From positions 1 to 9,463 of the forward strand of contig WTJZ01000003.1 of assembly GCA_011524615.1 (NCBI GenBank): a DNA stretch of 9,463 nucleotides. Reading direction: 5' to 3'. Source of the DNA: Akkermansiaceae bacterium. Its GTDB lineage: Bacteria > Verrucomicrobiota > Verrucomicrobiia > Verrucomicrobiales > Akkermansiaceae. Shown in pieces: positions 1-5,893 of the stretch (position 1 is the stretch's first letter; every line of letters begins with the position of its first letter). The notes below the pieces were generated by a model. The model was not told where the DNA came from, did not search any database, and saw only the letters and a program-made list of their open reading frames with translations. A program made the position numbers and the translations under genes.

Positions 1-18
1 GTTGGGGTATAAGTATCA

Positions 19-55
19 CCAGACCTGAGAGATCAGGTTCATTATGTGTGTCTGG
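19..55 (+). other. Compact RNA fold at 3' end of an upstream transcript
   Basis: An outer stem pairs CCAGA (19-23) with TCTGG (51-55). Inside it CCTGA (24-28) pairs with TCAGG (33-37) and closes a GAGA tetraloop of the GNRA type, leaving a 13-base bulge on the 3' side. The fold sits directly before a terminator-like hairpin, so it may be the 3' end of a noncoding RNA or a structured 3' untranslated region. I could not match it to SRP RNA, 6S RNA, tmRNA, RNase P RNA or a known riboswitch. Most of the transcript lies off the left edge. Confidence 0.35.
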
Positions 56-90
56 CCTCCACCTCATTGATGGGGCGGAGGTTTATTTTC
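56..90 (+). terminator. Intrinsic terminator of an upstream rightward transcript
   Basis: CCTCC (56-60) pairs with GGAGG (77-81). After one A-C mismatch, CCTCA (62-66) pairs with TGGGG (71-75, including one G-U pair) around a TTGA loop. TTTATTTTC follows at once, a good U-rich tail. Orientation and tail indicate termination of rightward transcription from an unseen upstream gene, before the phoH promoter region. Confidence 0.6.
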
Positions 91-101
91 TAAAGTTAGA
101 G

Positions 102-131
102 TTGAGCGAGTGGTGGTTCTTAGTGTAGAAT
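102..131 (+). promoter_or_regulatory. Possible sigma-70 type promoter for phoH
   Basis: TTGAGC (102-107) and TAGAAT (126-131) lie 18 bases apart, matching 4 of 6 and 5 of 6 positions of the -35 and -10 consensus. This would start transcription near 138 and leave a leader of about 47 bases before the phoH ATG. The placement just after a terminator makes sense, but the call rests on short matches only. Confidence 0.38.
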
Positions 132-184
132 TTGAGACGACCTTGTGAGATTCAACTAACCCGAGTCTGACGAGTGATGGATTT

Positions 185-1723
185 ATGCCTGATACTAATG
201 ATACTCCACATGTCGTGCAGGAGGGTCTCTTTTCTGAGGACTCCGCTTCTACTCCTTCTACGAGATCTTCGCGGCCGAGAAGGACTCTCTCCAGGGCTAA
301 GGCAATAGAGCTAGGATTAGTCGCCCCGAGTATGATGGGGAAGAACTATGTGTTAGATACGAACGTGCTCTTACATGACCCGGGCTGTTTACAAAAGTTT
401 GAGGAGAACCATATTTGTATCTCCACAGATGTGCTCTCGGAGTTAGACCGCTTTAAGAATGAGCAATCGGAGCGGGGGGCTAATGCGAGGCGAGTGCATC
501 GACGAGTGTGCGAGATCTTTGATGGGGTCAGTGATATTACGCGCGGGGTGCAGACGGATGGGGGCGGGAGTATTCGGATTGTCCTCTTTGACCCAGCGAG
601 TAGTGACAAGAGCTCGGAACAGGTGCGTCAGTTCTTTCGCGTCTTTCCTGATCGGGATAAGGCCGATCACCGTATCATGTCGTGTACGCTGATGATAGCG
701 GAGTTTAATAAGACGAAGACGGTATTGGTCACCAAGGATCTCAACATGCAGCTCAAGGCCCGGGCTGCAGGGATTCTGGTTCAGGATTACCTGAATGATA
801 AGGTGACGCCTAGTGAGGTGGTTCTCCGTGATAAGTCACGGGTAGAGGTGACCCCGCATGAGTTACAGAACTTTGCTTCTAATGGTTTCATAGAGCTCGA
901 GGAGGCTCGCTCACAGGGGGTGAAGGTGAATCAGTATGTCCTGCTAGAGGCTGGGCCTAAGTCGACGATTCCCGCTCGGTTTGACGCGGATGGCTCCTTT
1001 CATAAGCTGATGGTGCCTGATGCACTGAGAATCCCTGAGGGGAATCATCTGAAGCCGCTGAACTTGGGGCAGAAGTGTCTGATCGATGCGCTGCTTAACC
1101 CTGAGATTTCATTGGTTACGTGCTTTGGTCAGGCAGGGACGGGCAAGACCTTGGTCGCGATCGCAGCGGGACTACATGAGATGTTTAAGAATCATTATCA
1201 AGGATTAGTCATTAGTCGTCCTGTCGTGACGATGGGTAAGGATATGGGGTTTTTGCCTGGGGCATTGGATGAGAAGATGCGACCCTGGTTACAGCCGATC
1301 TATGATGCACTGGACCTCTTGATGACACCACCGAATCAAGGCCCTAAACGTAAGCAACAAAAGCAACAGCAAGGGGAGGCGAACCTGAAGCCGTATGATA
1401 AGTTCATCCAGCAGGGTATTATTGAGATCGAGGCGTTGGCTTATATTCGTGGCCGCTCGATCCCTAATCGCTTCTTTGTCCTCGACGAGGCTCAGCAACT
1501 TACCCCTCAGGAGGCTAAGACGGTGGTCAGCCGAATCTCGGAGGGCTCTAAGCTGATCATGCTCGGAGATCCAGCCCAGATCGATAATCCGTATGTGGAT
1601 AAGAGGAGTAATGGTCTAGTCTATACCCGTAATAAGCTGGAGGGACAACCGTTCGTAGCGCATGTGAATCTCACGAAAGGAGAGCGTTCTCCTCTAGCAG
1701 AGGCTGCAGCTCAGCTGATGTGA
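185..1723 (+). CDS. PIN-domain PhoH family ATPase (PhoH2 type)
   Basis: Probable RNA helicase/ribonuclease of the PhoH2 type, 512 residues, cytoplasmic. After a Ser/Arg-rich, probably disordered N-terminus (1-50), a PIN ribonuclease domain (about 54-205) shows the acidic residues expected for metal binding: D58 in YVLDTNVLLHDP, E86, D161 and D185 in TKDLNM. A PhoH ATPase domain (about 285-512) has Walker A GQAGTGKT (315-322), Walker B FVLDEAQ (431-437), the PhoH motif GDPAQID (461-467) and a C-terminal KGERSPLAE. The domain order and length fit the PIN-PhoH family, for which mycobacterial members are reported to unwind and cut RNA. A Gln/Lys-rich insert (about 386-397) lies between the ATPase motifs. 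No clear Shine-Dalgarno precedes the ATG. I see no antitoxin-like gene in the short stretch before it. The gene converges on the exporter gene. The family call is firm; the physiological role is inferred. Confidence 0.95.
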   Translation: MPDTNDTPHVVQEGLFSEDSASTPSTRSSRPRRTLSRAKAIELGLVAPSMMGKNYVLDTNVLLHDPGCLQKFEENHICISTDVLSELDRFKNEQSERGANARRVHRRVCEIFDGVSDITRGVQTDGGGSIRIVLFDPASSDKSSEQVRQFFRVFPDRDKADHRIMSCTLMIAEFNKTKTVLVTKDLNMQLKARAAGILVQDYLNDKVTPSEVVLRDKSRVEVTPHELQNFASNGFIELEEARSQGVKVNQYVLLEAGPKSTIPARFDADGSFHKLMVPDALRIPEGNHLKPLNLGQKCLIDALLNPEISLVTCFGQAGTGKTLVAIAAGLHEMFKNHYQGLVISRPVVTMGKDMGFLPGALDEKMRPWLQPIYDALDLLMTPPNQGPKRKQQKQQQGEANLKPYDKFIQQGIIEIEALAYIRGRSIPNRFFVLDEAQQLTPQEAKTVVSRISEGSKLIMLGDPAQIDNPYVDKRSNGLVYTRNKLEGQPFVAHVNLTKGERSPLAEAAAQLM

Positions 1724-1743
1724 TGAGAGCAGTGGAATAAGGC

Positions 1744-4101
1744 CTATGCGTCAGAGTACTTCTGGCGTATCCTTCTCCATACTGGAGGAATGACGAGAAG
1801 GGTGAGGAACATGGTCGCCAGCACCCCAAAGGCACAGATGATACCGAGGGAGCGGAGGAGGTCATTATTCGCAAAGGCGAGCGAGCCAAACCCGATCATA
1901 CTAGAGAGCCCACAGAAGGTGATGGCGAGCCCGACGCCCCTCCAGATACTTCTGAATTCTTGGCCATGTCGCTTGAGCGCGAAGATGAGGTGAATGGAGT
2001 AATCGATCCCGACTCCAATGATCAGAGGGAGGGCGATTCCATTGAGGAAGTTCCACTCCATCCCTGTTAGCACCATCATGGCATTCACACAGACGAGGCT
2101 GGTGAGCAGGACGAATAAGACGAGGGAGGCGTCGATCCAGGAGCGGAAGACGAACCCGAGGGCTATGAGAATGAGTATAGCCGCCGGGAGGAAGACAGTC
2201 TTGAAGTCTGAGCGCACTACGGGCTCGAGACTGGCGCTGAGGGTACTCCACCCAGTCATGGTGACCCCATTATTATTGAGCGCCTGCATTTGCTCTAGAT
2301 GGGCTGAGGTAAGAGGCTCAGCGAGGACGACATTTCCTCGGAAGTAGAGGGTTCCCTCATGTTCCGCGATCATGCTCTTGGTGATGCTCTGGGGGCGAGG
2401 GAGGGCGCAGAACTCTTGGTACTTTTGGGGGAGTTCGAGGAGGGCGTCAAAGACCTTGCGGTCAAACTTCATGGCCTCATCGGTATAGCCGGTATCTAAT
2501 GCTGTGAGGTAGAGACGATCCCAGTAAGTGGCGATCTCTTGTAGCTTGAGGCGGTTCGTCTCATAGGATGAGGCGTAGGGAATGAGCTGGGCTGGGAGAT
2601 AGGTACTGGTGAGGAGCCCCTCGGCGAGGAGATCTTGTGACTGGGTATAGGCCTCAGAGAGTTGTGCCTCGAGAGCTTGTGGGGAGTCGGCCTTAGAGAA
2701 GACGACGGTGCGGAGGTCTGACCAGCTCGCGAACTCCCGAGAGAGCTCCTTCTGGACGAGGTTCGCGGTACTAGACTTAGGCTGGATGGAGTCGAGTGAA
2801 AACTGGAAGGAAGGGGTGCCAAGTGTGAGGAAGATGATTAGCCCCGACAGTAGGAGCAGCGCTGGCGTTATCAGTACGCGATAGCCGAGGCGAGCCTGAC
2901 GTGTGAGCGAGAGGACATCTGCCTCCTCATAGCGCTCGATGTAGAGTGGTACTCCATAGAGCATGATGACAGCTCCACAGAGGAGGCCAATGACGACGAG
3001 GATGCCGAGCTCACGTACTCCGGGAAAGGAGCTCATGATCAAGATACTGAAGACAATGCTCGTCGAGAGGGCCGCTAGTGAGATGCTCTTGAGCAGCCCC
3101 TTTCTGATCGCGTGTCGGTCACGGGGGAGGTGCTTAGCCTCACGCAGAATGACGACGGCGTAATCGATAATGAGGCCGAGGAGAATAGCCGCGAAGGCGA
3201 CCGACAGCATGTTTAGGGAGGTGAGTACCCAGCCGGCGATCCCGAGGGTGAACAGGAAGGTGACGAGCACTAATCCGATGAGGAGTAGGAGCTGTCGCAT
3301 ACTACGCTGAAGTGCGAGGAAGAGAACGGCAATGAGCACGAGGGTAATAATGACGGTCCCGAGCATGTCCTGTTGCATCCCAGCACCGACTTCTGCGTTA
3401 TACACTGGGCCTCCTGTCAGGCCATAGGTGAACCCCTCATCATAGTCTGCGATCCAGACGTCGATCTCTGCTCGGACGGCGCTGACCCAGGCGGCATCGT
3501 CTTGGTACCCCTTACTCGTATGGGACGGCTTCTTCAGGAAGAGGAAGCGGGACTTGCCGTCATTACTCTCGAAGCTGTAGTCTGTCTTAGCCAACTCCTC
3601 TAGTCCTGGATGGTTCATGAGGCCTAGCGGGTCGTAGGAGTTCTGAATGGCCTTACCGGAGCTGAAGGAGAGCTTGATCCGTTCCTTGAGCGCGAGTAAG
3701 TCCTCACGCACCTGTGATGTATCCTGTAGCTCCTGAGAGAGGGTGTCGATGACGTCAGGGGAGGACAGTGCCCAGATATTGGCGATCTCGGCAGCATAGC
3801 CATCGACCTCGTTCTGAGCGTCGAGAGAGTGGATCACCTGACAGGCTGGAAAGGCCTCCTCGAGGGTCTCGGCTAAATCTGCCGCGTCATCTGGATACAC
3901 GCGATCATCAGGGTAGCGGAGTAAGATGACTAATTGTTGGTCATCATTGAAGTATTGGTGAAACGATTTAACAGATTCTACCTGTGCCACCTTATCAGGT
4001 AAGACACTCGTTAAATCGGTCTCAAAGCGGAGACGAAAAACGCCACCCACTACAAAAAGTAGGAATATAATGAATAGAGAGAGTGGCCAGCGCGTCTTCA
4101 T
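1744..4101 (-). CDS. MMPL/RND-type inner-membrane exporter
   Basis: Predicted proton-driven exporter of the MMPL branch of the RND superfamily, 785 residues, in the inner membrane. The two-fold layout is clear: one N-terminal membrane helix (about 4-23), a periplasmic domain (24-245), five helices (about 246-388), then helix 7 (408-428), a second periplasmic domain (430-632) and five helices (about 634-772). Each half has the family's central GxxxDY signature, GLIIDY (309-314) and GVGIDY (696-701), whose Asp residues are expected to carry protons. It is near the usual length for two-half MMPL proteins. The divergent neighbour encodes a LolA-like carrier, a pairing known from aryl-polyene and other lipid-like export clusters, so the cargo may be a hydrophobic lipid, pigment or glycolipid. 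HpnN-like hopanoid transport is an alternative, but no hopanoid genes are visible. No Shine-Dalgarno precedes the ATG. The substrate is unknown. Confidence 0.9.
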   Translation of the reverse strand: MKTRWPLSLFIIFLLFVVGGVFRLRFETDLTSVLPDKVAQVESVKSFHQYFNDDQQLVILLRYPDDRVYPDDAADLAETLEEAFPACQVIHSLDAQNEVDGYAAEIANIWALSSPDVIDTLSQELQDTSQVREDLLALKERIKLSFSSGKAIQNSYDPLGLMNHPGLEELAKTDYSFESNDGKSRFLFLKKPSHTSKGYQDDAAWVSAVRAEIDVWIADYDEGFTYGLTGGPVYNAEVGAGMQQDMLGTVIITLVLIAVLFLALQRSMRQLLLLIGLVLVTFLFTLGIAGWVLTSLNMLSVAFAAILLGLIIDYAVVILREAKHLPRDRHAIRKGLLKSISLAALSTSIVFSILIMSSFPGVRELGILVVIGLLCGAVIMLYGVPLYIERYEEADVLSLTRQARLGYRVLITPALLLLSGLIIFLTLGTPSFQFSLDSIQPKSSTANLVQKELSREFASWSDLRTVVFSKADSPQALEAQLSEAYTQSQDLLAEGLLTSTYLPAQLIPYASSYETNRLKLQEIATYWDRLYLTALDTGYTDEAMKFDRKVFDALLELPQKYQEFCALPRPQSITKSMIAEHEGTLYFRGNVVLAEPLTSAHLEQMQALNNNGVTMTGWSTLSASLEPVVRSDFKTVFLPAAILILIALGFVFRSWIDASLVLFVLLTSLVCVNAMMVLTGMEWNFLNGIALPLIIGVGIDYSIHLIFALKRHGQEFRSIWRGVGLAITFCGLSSMIGFGSLAFANNDLLRSLGIICAFGVLATMFLTLLVIPPVWRRIRQKYSDA
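1746..1770 (+). terminator. Possible phoH terminator hairpin inside the exporter gene's end
   Basis: Ten base pairs join 1746-1755 (ATGCGTCAGA) to 1761-1770 (TCTGGCGTAT) around a GTACT loop. Two pairs are G-U wobbles (1748/1768 and 1751/1765), which form only in rightward RNA; the leftward transcript would have mismatches there. It lies 22 bases after the phoH stop. The tail that follows (CCTTCTCC) is pyrimidine-rich but not a true U-tract, so termination efficiency is doubtful. Confidence 0.35.
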
Positions 4102-4200
4102 AAATTACGGAAAAAATATGTATATTATGTCGAAAATTAGTTCTAAACTAGGAAATCACTTTACCTTGGCAACTCTAAACCCTAGTAATTTCCTGTTAAA
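4102..4200. promoter_or_regulatory. Divergent control region with inverted repeat
   Basis: This AT-rich, 99-base region must hold the promoters of both the exporter (leftward) and lolA (rightward). An interrupted inverted repeat pairs AGGAAAT (4150-4156) with ATTTCCT (4188-4194), extended by AAC/GTT outside (with one bulged T) and AC/GT inside (after one mismatch). A second, overlapping repeat pairs ACTAGG (4147-4152) with CCTAGT (4181-4186). Either could be an operator or a hairpin in the lolA leader. A -10-like CATAAT for the exporter reads leftward at 4129-4124, and TTGGCA (4166-4171) resembles a -35 box for lolA, but neither has a convincing partner box. Confidence 0.4.
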
Positions 4201-4863
4201 ATGAACTTAAGAGTCTCTTACATCTTCTTAATGATGGTTCTCAGCCTCACATGGGTCTCGGCAGCGGATCATGAAGAGGTCGACTTAGAGACCTTTCAGC
4301 AACTGCTCGAGAAGCGTGATCTCTATGAGACTGTAACTGCTACGATCGTACAGGAGAAGCAGGTGCCATCCCTCATTGAGCCACTCGTGACGCAGGGAGA
4401 ACTCTGGCTGAAGCCTCGTCTCGCCTTCCGCTGGGAAAAGGGAGACCCAGTCTCAGATGTCGCGATCTATGATGGGGATAAGGTGTACCTCGTCAATGTA
4501 GCAGAAGGGCTGGTCGAAGATTATAAGCCGAGTAGCCGATCGGTGAGAGAGTTGATGCTCTTGGCTGGAGTGGGAGAGTCTTCCACGTATGAAGGAATTT
4601 TGGATAGCTTCGAGGCTGTGGATGCTCAGAGTGGCGATGGTCAGTATACGATCACTCTAGAACCTGATTCAGGAGTAATGAAGCGTGTCCTGAAGCAGTT
4701 AACGATCGTGTTCGACCTAGCGACCTCCTTCCCTACGGAGATAGAGTGGAGCCAAAAGGATGGTACCGTGGCTCGAACCCTCTTTAAGAATGTGACGTTT
4801 GACCAGAAGATTGCGGATGAGGTCTTTACGGCTCCAGAGGAGGAGAGTAAGGTAGAGGAGTAA
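4201..4863 (+). CDS. LolA-like outer-membrane lipoprotein carrier
   Basis: Periplasmic carrier of the LolA fold, 220 residues. A signal peptide covers about 1-21 (MNLR, hydrophobic run to TWVSA, cleavage likely at VSA-AD). Starting at Met11 or Met12 would remove the basic n-region, so the ATG at 4201 is preferred. The mature part shows the family's pattern: QEKQVPSLIEPLVTQGELWL (51-70), then KPRLAFRWEKGDP (71-83) and a following strand with YDGDKVYLV (90-98), fitting the half-barrel that binds a hydrophobic ligand. LolA itself ferries lipoproteins from the LolCDE complex to the outer membrane. LolA-like paralogues beside MMPL exporters are thought to serve a different lipid-like cargo, so this one more likely works with the divergent exporter than as housekeeping LolA. 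The C-terminus is acidic. No Shine-Dalgarno precedes it. The next gene starts 4 bases after the stop. Confidence 0.85.
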   Translation: MNLRVSYIFLMMVLSLTWVSAADHEEVDLETFQQLLEKRDLYETVTATIVQEKQVPSLIEPLVTQGELWLKPRLAFRWEKGDPVSDVAIYDGDKVYLVNVAEGLVEDYKPSSRSVRELMLLAGVGESSTYEGILDSFEAVDAQSGDGQYTITLEPDSGVMKRVLKQLTIVFDLATSFPTEIEWSQKDGTVARTLFKNVTFDQKIADEVFTAPEEESKVEE

Positions 4864-4867
4864 TCTT

Positions 4868-5011
4868 ATGTCGAATAATGCCCCTAAGCGTCAAAATACT
4901 GTGGCGCAAAAGAAAAAGAATACCCGCTCCAAGCCCCTGCAGAATAAGAAGCGTAAGCTCAAGTTCAAAGGGTCTGAAATCCCTAAGGGGAAAAAGCCTA
5001 AGAAGTATTGA
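4868..5011 (+). CDS. Small lysine-rich basic protein, function unknown
   Basis: A 47-residue protein (starts MSNNAPKRQNTVAQ, ends GKKPKKY) that I do not recognise. Fifteen Lys and three Arg make 38% of it basic, spread over the whole length, with no hydrophobic segment, no signal peptide and no Cys. It is likely cytoplasmic and unstructured unless bound, for example to nucleic acid or ribosomes; that is inference. Support for a real gene is good: GAGGAG (4855-4860), inside the last lolA codons, sits 7 bases before the ATG and is the best ribosome binding site in the window. The start is 4 bases from the lolA stop, which suggests translational coupling. The frame ends in a clean TGA, with a hairpin some 45 bases later. 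A charge-balancing partner for the acidic LolA tail cannot be excluded. Confidence 0.75.
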   Translation: MSNNAPKRQNTVAQKKKNTRSKPLQNKKRKLKFKGSEIPKGKKPKKY

Positions 5012-5046
5012 TCCGCTAGAGTCAATGGGGATGTCTAGTGAGAGAT

Positions 5047-5105
5047 GCAGGCTGGTGCCGCAGTATGCTAGATCCTGCTTACCTCTTCTGCGGCATATTA
5101 TATTC
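5047..5105 (+). terminator. Hairpin, possible terminator of lolA operon; pseudoknot-capable
   Basis: TGCCGCAG (5056-5063) and CTGCGGCA (5088-5095) form a perfect 8-base-pair stem around a 24-base loop, followed by TATTATATTC, a moderately U-rich tail. GCAGG (5047-5051) upstream can also pair with CCTGC (5074-5078) in the loop, an H-type pseudoknot order. The position after the small basic gene fits a terminator, but the loop is long for one. The rest of 5012-5186 holds a weak CTAGA/TCTAG pair (5016-5020, 5034-5038) and no gene. Confidence 0.42.
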
Positions 5106-5152
5106 TAGATACAGATGAGGATGCCCTTTTTCAGCATTTGCCTGGAGAGTGT

Positions 5153-5181
5153 TTGGTTCCTCATATTGGGGCGTATATAGT
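5153..5181 (+). promoter_or_regulatory. Possible promoter of the DUF1080 gene
   Basis: TATAGT (5176-5181, 5 of 6 to the -10 consensus) has TTGGTT (5153-5158, 3 of 6) 17 bases upstream. Transcription would begin at about the start codon (5187 or 5190), giving a nearly leaderless message, which agrees with the missing Shine-Dalgarno. The -35 match is weak. Confidence 0.28.
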
Positions 5182-5186
5182 GAGTC

Positions 5187-5840
5187 ATGATGAAAACTTA
5201 TACGCTGTTATTATTACCGTTGTTGACCTTTTGCGCTATGGCCCAGGAGGCGGTCTCTCTCTTTGATGGGGAAACACTCAATGGTTGGAAGGTTCTCAAT
5301 GAAACGCATGGTCATGACAAGTATTGGTCCGTAAAGGACGGGGCGATTCAATGCTCTAGTGGTGGCGAGAAGATGAAGCCGACGACGTTTCTCTACTCGG
5401 ATAAGCAGTATGAGGACTTCATCTTTACCTGCAAGTTCCGACTCACAGGAGATCATGGCACAGGTCTAGTGAATAGTGGGATTCAATATCGCTCATCTGT
5501 GGAGGTCGCTAAACCGCACAAGCATTGGTGTGTGATCGGTTACCAAGCGGACATCGGTCGAGGATGGTGGGGCGGAATCTATGATGAGCATCGCCGTGGG
5601 AATATCTACAAGGCTGATGCTAAGGAACTCCTCAGCAGCAAGTTCCAAGAGCAAGGATGGAACACGTATCGGATCGAATGTCGTGGAGACTATCACAAGC
5701 TCTACATTAATGGGATTCTCACCGCGGATTATGTCGAAGAGGATTCTGAGATCCCTAGTAAAGGACACTTTGCGCTCCAGCTCCACGGTGGAGGGGTCTG
5801 TGAGATCCAGTTTAAGGATATCAAGATTGTTGAGCTCTAG
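5187..5840 (+). CDS. Secreted DUF1080 / 3-keto-disaccharide hydrolase-family protein
   Basis: A single-domain protein of the DUF1080 (PF06439) family, 217 residues, with a concanavalin-like sandwich fold expected. A signal peptide spans about 1-19 (MMKTYTLLLLPLLTFCAMA, cleavage at AMA-Q), so it acts in the periplasm or outside; LTFC is a poor lipobox, so a lipoprotein is unlikely. The hallmark start SLFDGETLNGWK (24-35) is followed by NSGIQYRS (96-103), GYQADIG (118-124), GGIYDE (129-134), a HFALQLHGG strand (194-202) and the usual end IQFKDIKIVEL (207-217). Family members are annotated as acting on 3-keto-glucosides or as carbohydrate-binding modules, and they are abundant in Verrucomicrobiota and Planctomycetota. 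No sugar-metabolism neighbours are present, so the substrate is open. The ATG at 5190 is an equally possible start. It appears to be a single-gene unit between two hairpins. Confidence 0.9.
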   Translation: MMKTYTLLLLPLLTFCAMAQEAVSLFDGETLNGWKVLNETHGHDKYWSVKDGAIQCSSGGEKMKPTTFLYSDKQYEDFIFTCKFRLTGDHGTGLVNSGIQYRSSVEVAKPHKHWCVIGYQADIGRGWWGGIYDEHRRGNIYKADAKELLSSKFQEQGWNTYRIECRGDYHKLYINGILTADYVEEDSEIPSKGHFALQLHGGGVCEIQFKDIKIVEL

Positions 5841-5860
5841 GCTCTCTCGACGAGCCGATA

Positions 5861-5884
5861 CCCTCCCTGTAGGGGAGGGCGTTT
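5861..5884 (+). terminator. GC-rich hairpin between converging genes
   Basis: CCCTCCC (5861-5867) pairs perfectly with GGGAGGG (5873-5879) around a TGTAG loop, 20 bases after the DUF1080 stop and before the end of the converging mobA/moaD gene. The rightward tail (CGTTTAG) has only a short U-run and the leftward side none, so it is a strong stem with a weak tail. A smaller GGCTC/GAGCC hairpin (5840-5856) precedes it. Confidence 0.5.
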
Positions 5885-5893
5885 AGAATGGCT

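Noticed and set aside
23..40. CTGAGA near 26, similar to part of the TPP riboswitch
   Set aside because: The rest of the TPP consensus is missing and no thiamine gene follows; the bases form a simple GNRA-capped stem.
1..67. Leftward frame starting with ATG at 67 and open to the left edge
   Set aside because: It has only 22 codons, no ribosome site and no recognisable sequence, and it overlaps the terminator arms. More left flank would settle it.
3..128. Open rightward frame from the left edge to a TAG at 126-128, which might be the C-terminus of an upstream gene
   Set aside because: The terminator-like hairpin lies inside it and the translation has no recognisable motif; the fold and terminator explain the stretch better.
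1901..2822. Two Arg/Ser/Pro-rich leftward frames inside the exporter gene (1901-2251 and 2496-2822)
   Set aside because: They are alternate-frame products of a gene whose transmembrane and signature motifs are intact in the main frame.
4878..5108. 76-codon rightward frame, rich in Arg and Ser
   Set aside because: It overlaps the small basic gene in another frame, has no ribosome site and inherits its composition from the lysine-rich codons of the true frame.
5581..5886. 101-codon rightward frame overlapping the DUF1080 gene and running into the downstream hairpin
   Set aside because: The low-complexity Ser/Arg composition is typical of a frame-shifted shadow, and DUF1080 is complete in its own frame.
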